Shown: positions 30,192 through 37,115 of the stretch, piece by piece
How positions within the stretch are numbered: position 1 is the stretch's first letter
Layout: each line of letters starts with the position of its first letter
Origin: Plesiocystis pacifica SIR-1
GTDB taxonomy: Bacteria > Myxococcota_A > Polyangia > Nannocystales > Nannocystaceae
Direction of reading: 5' to 3'
Assembly: GCF_000170895.1 (NCBI RefSeq)
Contig: NZ_ABCS01000092.1
Location: forward strand, 1-37,115
DNA: 37,115 bases
The notes under the pieces: generated by a model
The model's input: the letters and a program-made list of their open reading frames with translations, nothing else
Database searches by the model: none
What the model was told of the DNA's origin: nothing
Translations under genes and position numbers: made by a program

Positions 30192-30941
30192 TCAGCTCGG
30201 CGCCGTCAGCCGGCGACGGACCGCGGCGCGGACGCGGTCGGGGAGGGCGGGATCGGCCCGGAACTCGCGGAGCTCGGTGCGGTTGAGCAGGCCGACCAGG
30301 CGCAGGGCGCTCGACTCGGGGAAGTTGGGGTTGCGGATCAACGCCCGCCGGACCCGAGGTCGGCAGTTCCAGCGTCGCGCCTCGAGCACCAGGGTCAGCA
30401 CGGCCGCGCTCGCCCGGCGCGAGGTCGCGATGCGCAGCACGTCGGCCTCGGTCAGCCTCGGGTTGCGCAGCAACAGGCCGACCACGTCGACGTGGGGGTC
30501 GACGACCAGGCGCTCGATCACGTCGCGCTTCCAGGTCCGCGCCAGGCTCTTGCGCTCGCCCAGGGTCAGCGGGCGCGTGCCGGGGACGAGGGGGCGGGGC
30601 GCGGCGGCGGCTTCGCTGGCCTCGTCGACCTCGCTCGAGAACAACAGCTCCTTGCACGACTCGAGGCCGAGGCGCTCGGCGGCTTCGAACAGGGCGCGGC
30701 GCTCGGTGTACTCGAGGCGATCGCTGCCGACGAGCTCGATGGCCGCGAGCAGGCTGACGTCGTAGGGCTTGCCGCCGGCGCGCCCGGCCGTGGCCAGGAC
30801 GTCGAGGATCCACGCGCCCTCTTCGGGGCTGCGAGCGCGCAGCTGTTCGTAGAGCATCGCCGAGCGCATCGCGGGCTCCGGGAGCACCGCGAGGCGATGG
30901 GCGAGCTCATGAACGTCGCCGTGCGGCTTGGAGCGGCTCAC
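30192..30941 (-). CDS. Helical-repeat (LRV-like) protein of unknown function
   Basis: 249 residues, all-helical in appearance, no signal peptide. The C-terminal half holds short helical repeats built on an RNPxL/F...AxxLRxx pattern (LLRNPRLTEADVLRIATSRR, then ALIRNPNFPESSALRLVGLL). These resemble leucine-rich-variant or DUF2336-like repeats that form curved protein-binding surfaces. The N-terminal half (LAHRLAVLPEPAMRSAMLYE) may be another helical domain. The start is a GTG at 30941. The gene sits 60 bp downstream of the zinc-ribbon membrane-protein gene on the same strand, so the two are probably co-transcribed. No enzymatic motif is seen. Confidence 0.75.
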   Translation of the reverse strand: MSRSKPHGDVHELAHRLAVLPEPAMRSAMLYEQLRARSPEEGAWILDVLATAGRAGGKPYDVSLLAAIELVGSDRLEYTERRALFEAAERLGLESCKELLFSSEVDEASEAAAAPRPLVPGTRPLTLGERKSLARTWKRDVIERLVVDPHVDVVGLLLRNPRLTEADVLRIATSRRASAAVLTLVLEARRWNCRPRVRRALIRNPNFPESSALRLVGLLNRTELREFRADPALPDRVRAAVRRRLTAPS

Positions 30942-31001
30942 CCGTCGAGAGTGCGAGAGCTCCGGCGCGCCGGCAACTGCCCAGTCTGGGATCCAGACGG
31001 A

Positions 31002-31958
31002 CTAAATCGTGATCCCGAACTTGTCCTGCAGGAGCGGACGGGGGTCGATGGTGTCGTGCTCGACGAGGGACCACCCCATCAGCACGCCGATCAGCACGAG
31101 GACCAGCAGGAAGAGCACGCCGAAGATGCGGCGGCCGATACCCGGCTTGGCCTTCTCGGGCTTCTTCTCCTGGGTCTTGGCCGGCTTGCCCTCGGTCTTG
31201 GTCGGGGCGGGCGTGGTCGGCGGCTGGTGGACGGGAGGCTGGGCGACCTGTCCGACGGGCGCGACGGGCTCCGCCGAGGGCGCCTCCTCGACGTCCATGT
31301 CGAGCTCGAGCTCGGCCTCGGCTCCCGCGGCCTCGGCAGCGGCGGGCTCCGGCTGGTGCATCACCGGCTGCTCGGGCTCGGGCTCGGGCGGACGGGGGAT
31401 GGGCGCGGCGGCGTGGCCGATGAGGGTCGGGCGCGAGCGCACCGGGGGCTTGCGCTGCTCGGCGGCGGCAGGCTGCACGCGAACCGGCGGCCGCTCGGGC
31501 GCGGGCTCGGGCGCCGGCTGGGCCACGGGCAGCGGCTCCGGCTGAGGCGCGACGGGTTGCGGGGCGGGCGTGGGCGCGGCGACGGGCTGGGGAGCGGGGG
31601 TCGTCGGCTGAGGCCGGGGCGCAGAGGTGGGAGCCGGCGCAGGTTCGGGCTGAGGCTCGGGCTCGGGCGCGGCGACCGCGGGGGTCGGCTGGGGCGCGGG
31701 GCGAGCCGTGGCGACGTGTGCGGACGCGGCCGCGTCGTAGCTGACGTCACCGGAGCCGAGGGCCTCGCGGTAGGAGGCCTCGTCTCGGAAGCCCTGGGCC
31801 ATCTGCATGCCCGGCTCGACGAGGGAGGCGTCGTTGGCCGCCTCGAAGTCGAGGATCATCCGGAAACCGCAGGTCGGGCACTCGACCTGCACCAGCGGCG
31901 CGATGCGATGGTCTTCGACCTGGAAGGGACTGGAGCACTCGGGGCAGGCGATGATCAC
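31002..31958 (-). CDS. MJ0042-type zinc-ribbon protein with C-terminal membrane anchor
   Basis: 318 residues. An N-terminal zinc ribbon (CPEC at residues 5-8 and CPTCG at about 29-33) matches the MJ0042/DUF3426-like finger pattern. A 170-residue Pro/Ala/Gln/Glu-rich disordered linker follows. A basic stretch (KTQEKKPEKAKPGIGRRI) precedes one transmembrane helix (FGVLFLLVLVLIGVLMGWSLV) and a short outer tail. The GTG start has an excellent Shine-Dalgarno (AGGAGG, seven bases upstream). The layout is like the larger zinc-ribbon protein at 2073-4412 but without the TPR part. Zinc binding and a regulatory or scaffold role are inferred. Confidence 0.85.
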   Translation of the reverse strand: MIIACPECSSPFQVEDHRIAPLVQVECPTCGFRMILDFEAANDASLVEPGMQMAQGFRDEASYREALGSGDVSYDAAASAHVATARPAPQPTPAVAAPEPEPQPEPAPAPTSAPRPQPTTPAPQPVAAPTPAPQPVAPQPEPLPVAQPAPEPAPERPPVRVQPAAAEQRKPPVRSRPTLIGHAAAPIPRPPEPEPEQPVMHQPEPAAAEAAGAEAELELDMDVEEAPSAEPVAPVGQVAQPPVHQPPTTPAPTKTEGKPAKTQEKKPEKAKPGIGRRIFGVLFLLVLVLIGVLMGWSLVEHDTIDPRPLLQDKFGITI

Positions 31959-32111
31959 GATCCTGCCTCCTGGCGGGGAAGATCTGCGGCGCGGATAGCC
32001 AAGACAGCCGCGATCCTATCCCACGTGTGCGCCCAAACCGAAGGAATCGGCGAGGACGCGGGGTGAGGGGCGGAGCGCGGCATCTCTGGGCGGGTCAGCG
32101 CGAGGTCGGGC

Positions 32112-33050
32112 TCAGAAGTCGAGACCGAAGGAAACGGTGTACTGCTGCTGCAGACCAGACTGGTCGGACACCGTCTCCGTGCCGCCTCCGAGCAGCTCGA
32201 CGTCGGAGGTCGTGCTGCCGCCGGGGACGAACATGGCTTCGAGGCCCACGCGCAGCACGCTGAAGATGAAGCGGACGCCGACGAAGGGGCGGTGACGCAA
32301 GATCACGTCCTGCTGGCGGAAGACCATCTCACCGCGGTTGGTGCAGTCGTCCTCGCCGTTCTCACAGGGCTGGGGCCCGTCGGAGAACTCGTCGTGGCCC
32401 GGGGTCGCGTCGAGCACACCGGTGCGCGCGAAGATCATCAGGGCCTGGTAGCCGGCGTAGGGGGTGATGCTGAAGGTCTTGCCGACGCCGAACACGTGGG
32501 AGATCGACGCGTCGGCCGAGACCGTGGTCAGATCGAGGTCCCGCGAGCCGAGCAGCCGGGAGAACATGCCCCGGACGGCGATCGAGGGGATCGGCGTATG
32601 GTGGAAGCCCTCGTGGATGGCGATCTTGCCGTAACCGGAGATCGTCCACATGCGGCTATCAAACAGGTGGGTCGCCCCAGCACCGATCTCGAGACCCGGC
32701 CACAGGCCCTTGCGGCCCATCACCTGCAGCGACGGCGCGACGTTATCCGCGCCACTCGAGGTGTCGGCCCAAAAGGCCTCGCCACCGCTGAGGGTGTTGA
32801 TGCCGATGTCGGCGGAGACGGCGAAGGCCGAAAGACCCAGGCTATCTGCGGGGTCGACGGGCCGGGGGGCCATGAGAACGCCAACTTCGGAGGACAACGA
32901 GCGAAAGTCGCCGTTCCTCTGGGTGACGTTCCCATCGGCGTCGACCTCACCGAGGGCGGTGAGATCCAGATCGTACTTGCCCGCTCGCGCCTCCGCGGAA
33001 ACGAGGAAAGTGGCGACCAGAGCGGACAAGCAAAGCAACCTTCTCAGCAT
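32112..33050 (-). CDS. Predicted outer-membrane beta-barrel protein
   Basis: 312 residues with a signal peptide (MLRRLLCLSALVATFLVSAEARA|G). The remainder shows alternating hydrophobic strands with aromatic girdles (MWTISGYGKIAIHEGF, FSITPYAGYQALMIFA, PFVGVRFIFSVLRVGLEAMF) and ends in YTVSFGLDF. A terminal Phe after alternating residues is the usual recognition signal for BAM-mediated insertion. A Cys pair in an extracellular-type loop (CENGEDDC) is noted. No substrate can be named. The ATG at 33050 fits the signal peptide. It is separated by about 150 bp from the zinc-ribbon gene on the same strand. Confidence 0.82.
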   Translation of the reverse strand: MLRRLLCLSALVATFLVSAEARAGKYDLDLTALGEVDADGNVTQRNGDFRSLSSEVGVLMAPRPVDPADSLGLSAFAVSADIGINTLSGGEAFWADTSSGADNVAPSLQVMGRKGLWPGLEIGAGATHLFDSRMWTISGYGKIAIHEGFHHTPIPSIAVRGMFSRLLGSRDLDLTTVSADASISHVFGVGKTFSITPYAGYQALMIFARTGVLDATPGHDEFSDGPQPCENGEDDCTNRGEMVFRQQDVILRHRPFVGVRFIFSVLRVGLEAMFVPGGSTTSDVELLGGGTETVSDQSGLQQQYTVSFGLDF

Positions 33051-33412
33051 GAGGGCTCCGGGAGACCCGCGGAGCGTAGCCCGCGCCCGGTTTTGGTGTC
33101 AAGGTTCCGACGCCCCTGATGCCGGCCTGGATCGTGTTTGCTCCCGGCTCTCGGTTGCATCCAGAGCCGCGCGTTTTGCCCGAAGTCGGCTCCAGTTCGC
33201 CCTCATGCGTTCAGTCCGAGGCTTGCGTGTATTGCGCGGGAGCGTCTTTTCCGGACCCGCGCTGCGGGACCACTTTGGGCCGTGGGGCGCCATGGGCGGC
33301 AACCCACGCCGGATTTGACCACGGCCCGACCCCGCAGTAGCGTCCCGCGTTGGTCCGCGCCGGAGCCCTCGCGCTAGCGCGGGCTCGCGGGCCCCGCGTT
33401 CGGAAGCTGTCG
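33051..33412. other. Intergenic region between divergent outer-membrane and permease genes
   Basis: About 360 bp, visibly less GC-biased than its neighbours. It must hold the promoters of the outer-membrane protein gene (minus) and the permease pair (plus). No repeat element, RNA gene or clear promoter box was recognised. Short open frames on both strands lack coding bias. Confidence 0.5.
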
Positions 33413-35332
33413 GTGAGCGGATCTCAGGAACCCCAATCTTCCCGTGCCACGCCGGCGCGATCTCTGGCCCGCGGGAGCGGGGAGATCCGCGAGCGGCCGT
33501 TGCTCTCGCTCCTCTACACCCTCGCGCTGACAACGCCGTTGCTGTTCTGGCCGGGGGCCCCCCGCTGGGCGGCCTGGCTCGGGCTGGCGGGCATGATCGC
33601 GCTCGCGGGCTTGCTGCTGCGCCTCGCGCTCGTCGGCTTCACCGGCTACGAGCGCCTGGTCGGGCTGCGCATCATCCGGCGCAAGGGCTCGGAGGCCGGC
33701 TCGCGCGGGCGTCGTCTGTTGGTCGTGTTCTGGGCCAGCGCGCTGACCAGCGTGCTCTTGCTGCTGGCCATCAACGCCCTGGTCGAGCCGGGCGACTCGA
33801 TGCTGACCACGCTCCAGCCGCTGCGCGTCGGTCTGGTCTTCTATACGGCGGGCGCGACCTTTGGCGGGCTGCTCACGCTGATCTCCCGGCGCTTTTCGAT
33901 CTTCGGCACCACCTCGATCATCGGCGTGGTCCTGGGCGTGGCCGCGCTCTTGGTCGTGCAGTCCGTGGCCACGGGCTTCCAGCACGAGTTCGAGCGCCGG
34001 GTGCTCGGGGTCTACGCGCACATCAACGTCACCCGGGCCTTCGGCATCTCCGAGTACCGCCGCTTCGAGGCGTGGACGCGGACCATCGACGGGGTCGAGG
34101 GCGCGAGCCCCTTCGTCTACCTGGGCATGGCGCTGGCGCCCTTCACCGGCGAGGGCCGGGGCGTCGACGACGTCAAGCTGGCGAGCGTGCTGGTCAAGGG
34201 CATCGAGCCGAGCACCGCGGCCGAGGTCATCGACCTTCCCGATCACCTCGTGCGCGGCAGCGGCCGGGAGATCCCGCTCTCGGAGCTGCGCAGCGACTAC
34301 CAGCTCATGCCCGTGCCCGACCGCCCGGACACCGAGCTGCCCCTGGTCATCGCGCAGACCCCCGACCCCCGGGGCGAGGACTGGTACGACGCCGCGATCG
34401 CCGAGTGGAACGCGGGCGACCACCGCGACGACCCCTTCCGCGTCGGCCGGCGCAGCGAGGACGAGGACGTGTGGGAGGACCCGCCCGAGGACCTCGACGC
34501 CGTCGCGCAGATCGACATCGACGATACCAACTTGCCGACGATGTTCATCGGCGTGGGCCTGGCCCGGGAGCTCAAGCTCGCCGAGGGCGACGTCGTCCGG
34601 CTCGTCGATCCGGGCGCGACCTTCGATCACTCGGAGGCGCCGAAGTTCGTCTACTACCGCATCGCCGGCGTGTTCCAGGCCGGCTTCCAGGAGTACGACA
34701 GCCGCTTGGTCTACGTCGACATCCGCGAGCTGCAGCGCTTCAAGTACCGCGGCAAGGACATCGTGTCCGGCGTCGACCTGCGCCTGCGCGAGCAGTCCCT
34801 CGCGCCCGAGGTCGGGGCGGTGATCCGCGGGGCCATCAACAGCCCGGAGATCGCCGAGTACTCCGTGCTCGAGTGGCAAAAGCTCAACGAGAACCTGTTC
34901 GACTCGATCCGCACGCAAAAGAACATCATCACGGTGATCCTCAGCCTGGTGATCTTCGTGGCCAGCTTCAACGTGCTCTCGGCGCTGTGGACCATGGTCA
35001 TCCGGCGCACCCCGGAGGTGGCGATCATCATGTCCATGGGCGCGACCGGTCCCCAGGTCGCGCGCATCTTCCAGGTCACGGGCATGACCATCGGGCTCGC
35101 GGGCTCCCTCGCCGGGGTCATCTTTGGCCTGGTGATGTGCGGCCTGGTCCAGCTCTACGGCTACACCCTCGACCCCGAGGTCTACTTCATCGAGGAGCTC
35201 CCGGTCGAGATCGACCCGGTCCAGATCGCGTGGATCCTCGGCCTGGCCCTCGCCTTTTGCTTCATCGCCACGATCCCCCCCTCGCTCCGCGCCGCTCGCC
35301 AGCGTCCGGTCGAGGGCCTGCGCTACGAGTGA
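33413..35332 (+). CDS. LolC/E-FtsX-type ABC transporter permease, enlarged
   Basis: About 639 residues. The FtsX/MacB-like core is clear: a helix before a periplasmic domain (IFGTTSIIGVVLGVAALLVV), GFQHEFERRVLGVYAHINVTR, a large periplasmic domain, and three C-terminal helices (IITVILSLVIFVASFNVLSAL, GMTIGLAGSLAGVIFGLVM, AWILGLALAFCFIATIPPSL) ending in RPVEGLRYE. It is longer than the usual 400 or so residues. Three to four extra N-terminal helices (from LLSLLYTLALTTPLLFW) and an acidic periplasmic insert (EDEDVWEDPPEDLDAVAQ) account for this. The start is uncertain: GTG at 33413 is used here, while a TTG at 33350 would add 21 residues. It lies seven bases before the second permease. Lipoprotein release or an export role is inferred from the family. 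Confidence 0.85.
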   Translation: MSGSQEPQSSRATPARSLARGSGEIRERPLLSLLYTLALTTPLLFWPGAPRWAAWLGLAGMIALAGLLLRLALVGFTGYERLVGLRIIRRKGSEAGSRGRRLLVVFWASALTSVLLLLAINALVEPGDSMLTTLQPLRVGLVFYTAGATFGGLLTLISRRFSIFGTTSIIGVVLGVAALLVVQSVATGFQHEFERRVLGVYAHINVTRAFGISEYRRFEAWTRTIDGVEGASPFVYLGMALAPFTGEGRGVDDVKLASVLVKGIEPSTAAEVIDLPDHLVRGSGREIPLSELRSDYQLMPVPDRPDTELPLVIAQTPDPRGEDWYDAAIAEWNAGDHRDDPFRVGRRSEDEDVWEDPPEDLDAVAQIDIDDTNLPTMFIGVGLARELKLAEGDVVRLVDPGATFDHSEAPKFVYYRIAGVFQAGFQEYDSRLVYVDIRELQRFKYRGKDIVSGVDLRLREQSLAPEVGAVIRGAINSPEIAEYSVLEWQKLNENLFDSIRTQKNIITVILSLVIFVASFNVLSALWTMVIRRTPEVAIIMSMGATGPQVARIFQVTGMTIGLAGSLAGVIFGLVMCGLVQLYGYTLDPEVYFIEELPVEIDPVQIAWILGLALAFCFIATIPPSLRAARQRPVEGLRYE

Positions 35333-35339
35333 GCGGGCG

Positions 35340-36875
35340 ATGGCCTTGTCCGCCCTCGTGGCTCGCCGGCTCATGGGCGCTCAACGAGCGCCGAGTTGGG
35401 CGTGGCGCGTCGGGGGCGGGTGCGTGGCCGTCTTGGCTCTGGGCGCGGTCGCGATCGCGGCGGGCCTGCGCCAGCCCTGGGTGATCGTCCCGCTGTGGGT
35501 CGCGGCCCTGGGCCTGGGCGTGTCGATCCTCGGCGCCCGGCTGCGCGCGGCCCTGGTCGTGTCCATCGCGGGCCTGGCCATCGGCGTGGGCAGCTTGTTC
35601 GTGGTCCTCGGCGTCGCCTCGGGCATGGAGCAGGCCATGGTCTCCTCCCTCGCGCGCCTCAACGGCCACGCGATGATCACCAAGTACGGGCTGAGCTTCG
35701 ACGAGTACGACGAGCTCGCCGATCGCCTGGTCGCCGATCCGCGGGTGCGCGGGGCCTCGCCCTTCGTATTCGGCGTGGGGGCGATCGTGGCTACGCCCTG
35801 CCGCGCGCCGGACCAGCCCCACGGCAGCGACGCGCCCGTGGAGGTGGAAGAGGGCGAGGACTCCCTCGAAGATTCCCTCGAACCGGTGATCGCAACCTTG
35901 AAGGGCCTGGACCCGGCCCGCCTCGAGCGCTTCGCCGAGGTCTCGGACTTGCTCGTCGAGGGCGGCCTCGAGGCCCTGCGCCCCGCCGACCCTGGGGTGC
36001 GTCCGGGCGTCGCCCTGGGTCACCGCCTGGCCGCGCGCCTGGGCGTCGAGCGAGGCAGCTGCGTGCGCATCGTCGTGCCGGCCGCGATTCGACCGGGGGT
36101 CGGCGGCGCGCCAGGCAATGGGCCGGGGTCGGGGCAGGCCACCGACGTCGCCCCGGCCCACGGCGAGTTCGAGGTCCTCGGCCTGCTCGAGACCGGCTAC
36201 TCGGAGTTCGACAACAGCTTCGCGCTCATGCACCTGCGCGCCGCCCAGGCTCTCATTTACGGCCAGTTCCGGGTCACGGGCATCGAGATCGACGTCGGCG
36301 AGGCGCCGTCGTTGGGCGAGGGCCCGCGCATCGGTCGGGACTTCGTCGAGACCCTCGAGGCCGAGCGCAACGCCGACCTGCCCCCGGGCAAGCGCCGGCC
36401 GCCGCTGTACCGCGCGTCGAGCTGGCTCGAGCAGTCCGCGGTGGTCCAGTCGATCCGCCAGGCCCGGATCATGCTGACCATCATCCTCGGGCTGATCGTG
36501 CTCGTCGCGTCGAGCTCTCTCGTTGGCGCGCTGTTGCTGTTGCTCCGGCGCAAGCGCCCGGAGATCGCGACCCTGGCCGCGCTCGGGGCTCGCCGACGCC
36601 AGCTGCTGTGGGCCTTCGAGCTCGTGGGCCTCGCGGTCGGTGGCCTGGGCTCGGCCCTCGGCGTGCTCCTGGGCGCCTTCACCCTCGCCCTGCTCGAGCG
36701 CGTCCACCTCGACCTCGACCCGGCGATCTATTTGGTCGACCGCATCCCGGTGGCCTTCGTGTTCGCGGACCTGCTCGTGCCCACGGCCCTGGCCATGCTG
36801 GTGTGCGCCCTGGCCACGGGGCCGATCGCGTTCATGGCCGGCGGGGTCCGCCCGATCGAGGCGCTGCGGCGTTAG
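35340..36875 (+). CDS. Second LolC/E-FtsX-type ABC transporter permease
   Basis: 511 residues. N-terminal helices (GCVAVLALGAVAIAAGL, VIVPLWVAALGLGVSILGA) precede the LolC-like helix LVVSIAGLAIGVGSLFVVLGVASGMEQAM. A periplasmic domain of about 240 residues follows. The typical last three helices are present (MLTIILGLIVLVASSSLVGALLLL, FELVGLAVGGLGSALGVLLGAF, and the region around LVPTALAMLVCALA), ending GGVRPIEALRR. RKRPEIATLAALGARRRQ is the conserved cytoplasmic coupling loop. The ATG is seven bases after the first permease stop, so the pair is almost certainly co-transcribed and probably forms a heterodimer. An ATPase partner would be expected but none is in the window. Confidence 0.88.
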   Translation: MALSALVARRLMGAQRAPSWAWRVGGGCVAVLALGAVAIAAGLRQPWVIVPLWVAALGLGVSILGARLRAALVVSIAGLAIGVGSLFVVLGVASGMEQAMVSSLARLNGHAMITKYGLSFDEYDELADRLVADPRVRGASPFVFGVGAIVATPCRAPDQPHGSDAPVEVEEGEDSLEDSLEPVIATLKGLDPARLERFAEVSDLLVEGGLEALRPADPGVRPGVALGHRLAARLGVERGSCVRIVVPAAIRPGVGGAPGNGPGSGQATDVAPAHGEFEVLGLLETGYSEFDNSFALMHLRAAQALIYGQFRVTGIEIDVGEAPSLGEGPRIGRDFVETLEAERNADLPPGKRRPPLYRASSWLEQSAVVQSIRQARIMLTIILGLIVLVASSSLVGALLLLLRRKRPEIATLAALGARRRQLLWAFELVGLAVGGLGSALGVLLGAFTLALLERVHLDLDPAIYLVDRIPVAFVFADLLVPTALAMLVCALATGPIAFMAGGVRPIEALRR

Positions 36876-36978
36876 GCCGGCGCTTCGATCGGTCGCGTTG
36901 GTTCATGCGTGGGCCGCGGGGCCCCGGCCAAGCTGTTCGAGCGCTGAGCTTCACGACGCGCCGAGCGGGCCCTGTGCT

Positions 36979-37115
36979 ATGAGCCCCGGCGTGACTAGTA
37001 CCGCGTGTCCGAAGTCCGTGCCGGGGTTGGGGTGGAGCTGGGACCCGAGGGCAAGGAGCCGCGAAGACGCTGTGGTGGACCCCACTGCGAGGAGCGGCGA
37101 CACAGCCATTCGGGT
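36979..37115 (+). CDS. Possible start of a further gene, cut by the window edge
   Basis: An open frame begins with ATG at 36979 (MSPGVTSTACPKSVPG) and stays open to the end of the window, about 45 residues. No clear ribosome-binding site precedes it. The residues resemble no family, and composition is less biased than in the upstream permeases. It does not look like the N-terminus of a LolD-type ATPase. It may be non-coding. Confidence 0.2.
   Translation, partial: MSPGVTSTACPKSVPGLGWSWDPRARSREDAVVDPTARSGDTAIR

Overview
The window is 37 kb of GC-rich bacterial DNA with dense gene packing, many GTG starts and strong G/C preference at third codon positions. Several features point to a myxobacterium, most likely of the Nannocystineae (Plesiocystis, Enhygromyxa or Nannocystis-like): long Pro/Ala/acidic linkers, zinc-ribbon plus membrane-anchor proteins, an exported caspase-like protein, and VIT/VWA and di-haem peroxidase proteins. 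This is inference from gene style; no taxonomic marker gene is present. Nothing indicates a prophage, plasmid or CRISPR locus.

Layout. 0-2 kb: an exported di-haem peroxidase (minus) between copies of a repeated two-hairpin element. 2-4.4 kb: a zinc-ribbon/poly-Asp/TPR membrane protein (minus). 4.6-6.5 kb: an FAD amine-oxidase/desaturase-type enzyme converging on a YqeY protein. 6.7-11 kb: a plus-strand cluster of sigma factor, membrane-anchored companion, and a secreted caspase-like protein fused to a predicted beta-barrel; this is the most unusual locus. 11.1-12.5 kb: a crotonase-fold enzyme, another repeat copy and a small lipoprotein. 12.6-15.7 kb: a two-gene ABC exporter ending in a clear intrinsic terminator. 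15.8-17.4 kb: a cytochrome P450 divergent from an IsdG/HmoA-like haem monooxygenase. 17.4-19.5 kb: an exported VIT/VWA protein. 19.57-20.64 kb: a gene-poor stretch with a repeat copy, a 21-bp minisatellite and a possible gene remnant. 20.6-22.2 kb: an M17 aminopeptidase and a degenerate tRNA-Arg(CCT)-like sequence.

22.3-29.8 kb: a tightly packed minus-strand run: MltD-like transglycosylase, MoeA (frameshifted), RluA-type pseudouridine synthase (possible local frameshifts), PP2C phosphatase and an acetate kinase-PduL fusion. It diverges from tatA (plus), which has a textbook terminator. 30.2-33 kb: a helical-repeat protein, a second zinc-ribbon membrane protein and an outer-membrane protein (all minus). 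33.4-36.9 kb: two adjacent enlarged LolC/E-FtsX-type permeases (plus), with no ATPase in view.

The strongest leads are the sigma/companion/caspase-barrel cluster, the dispersed two-hairpin element (six copies at four loci, usually with the same end against the 3' end of a gene) and the minisatellite that grows out of one copy, the AckA-PduL fusion, and the odd tRNA-like sequence inside an inverted repeat. Two disrupted reading frames 1.6 kb apart (moeA and rluA) may be real decay or may reflect base-level errors in the assembly.
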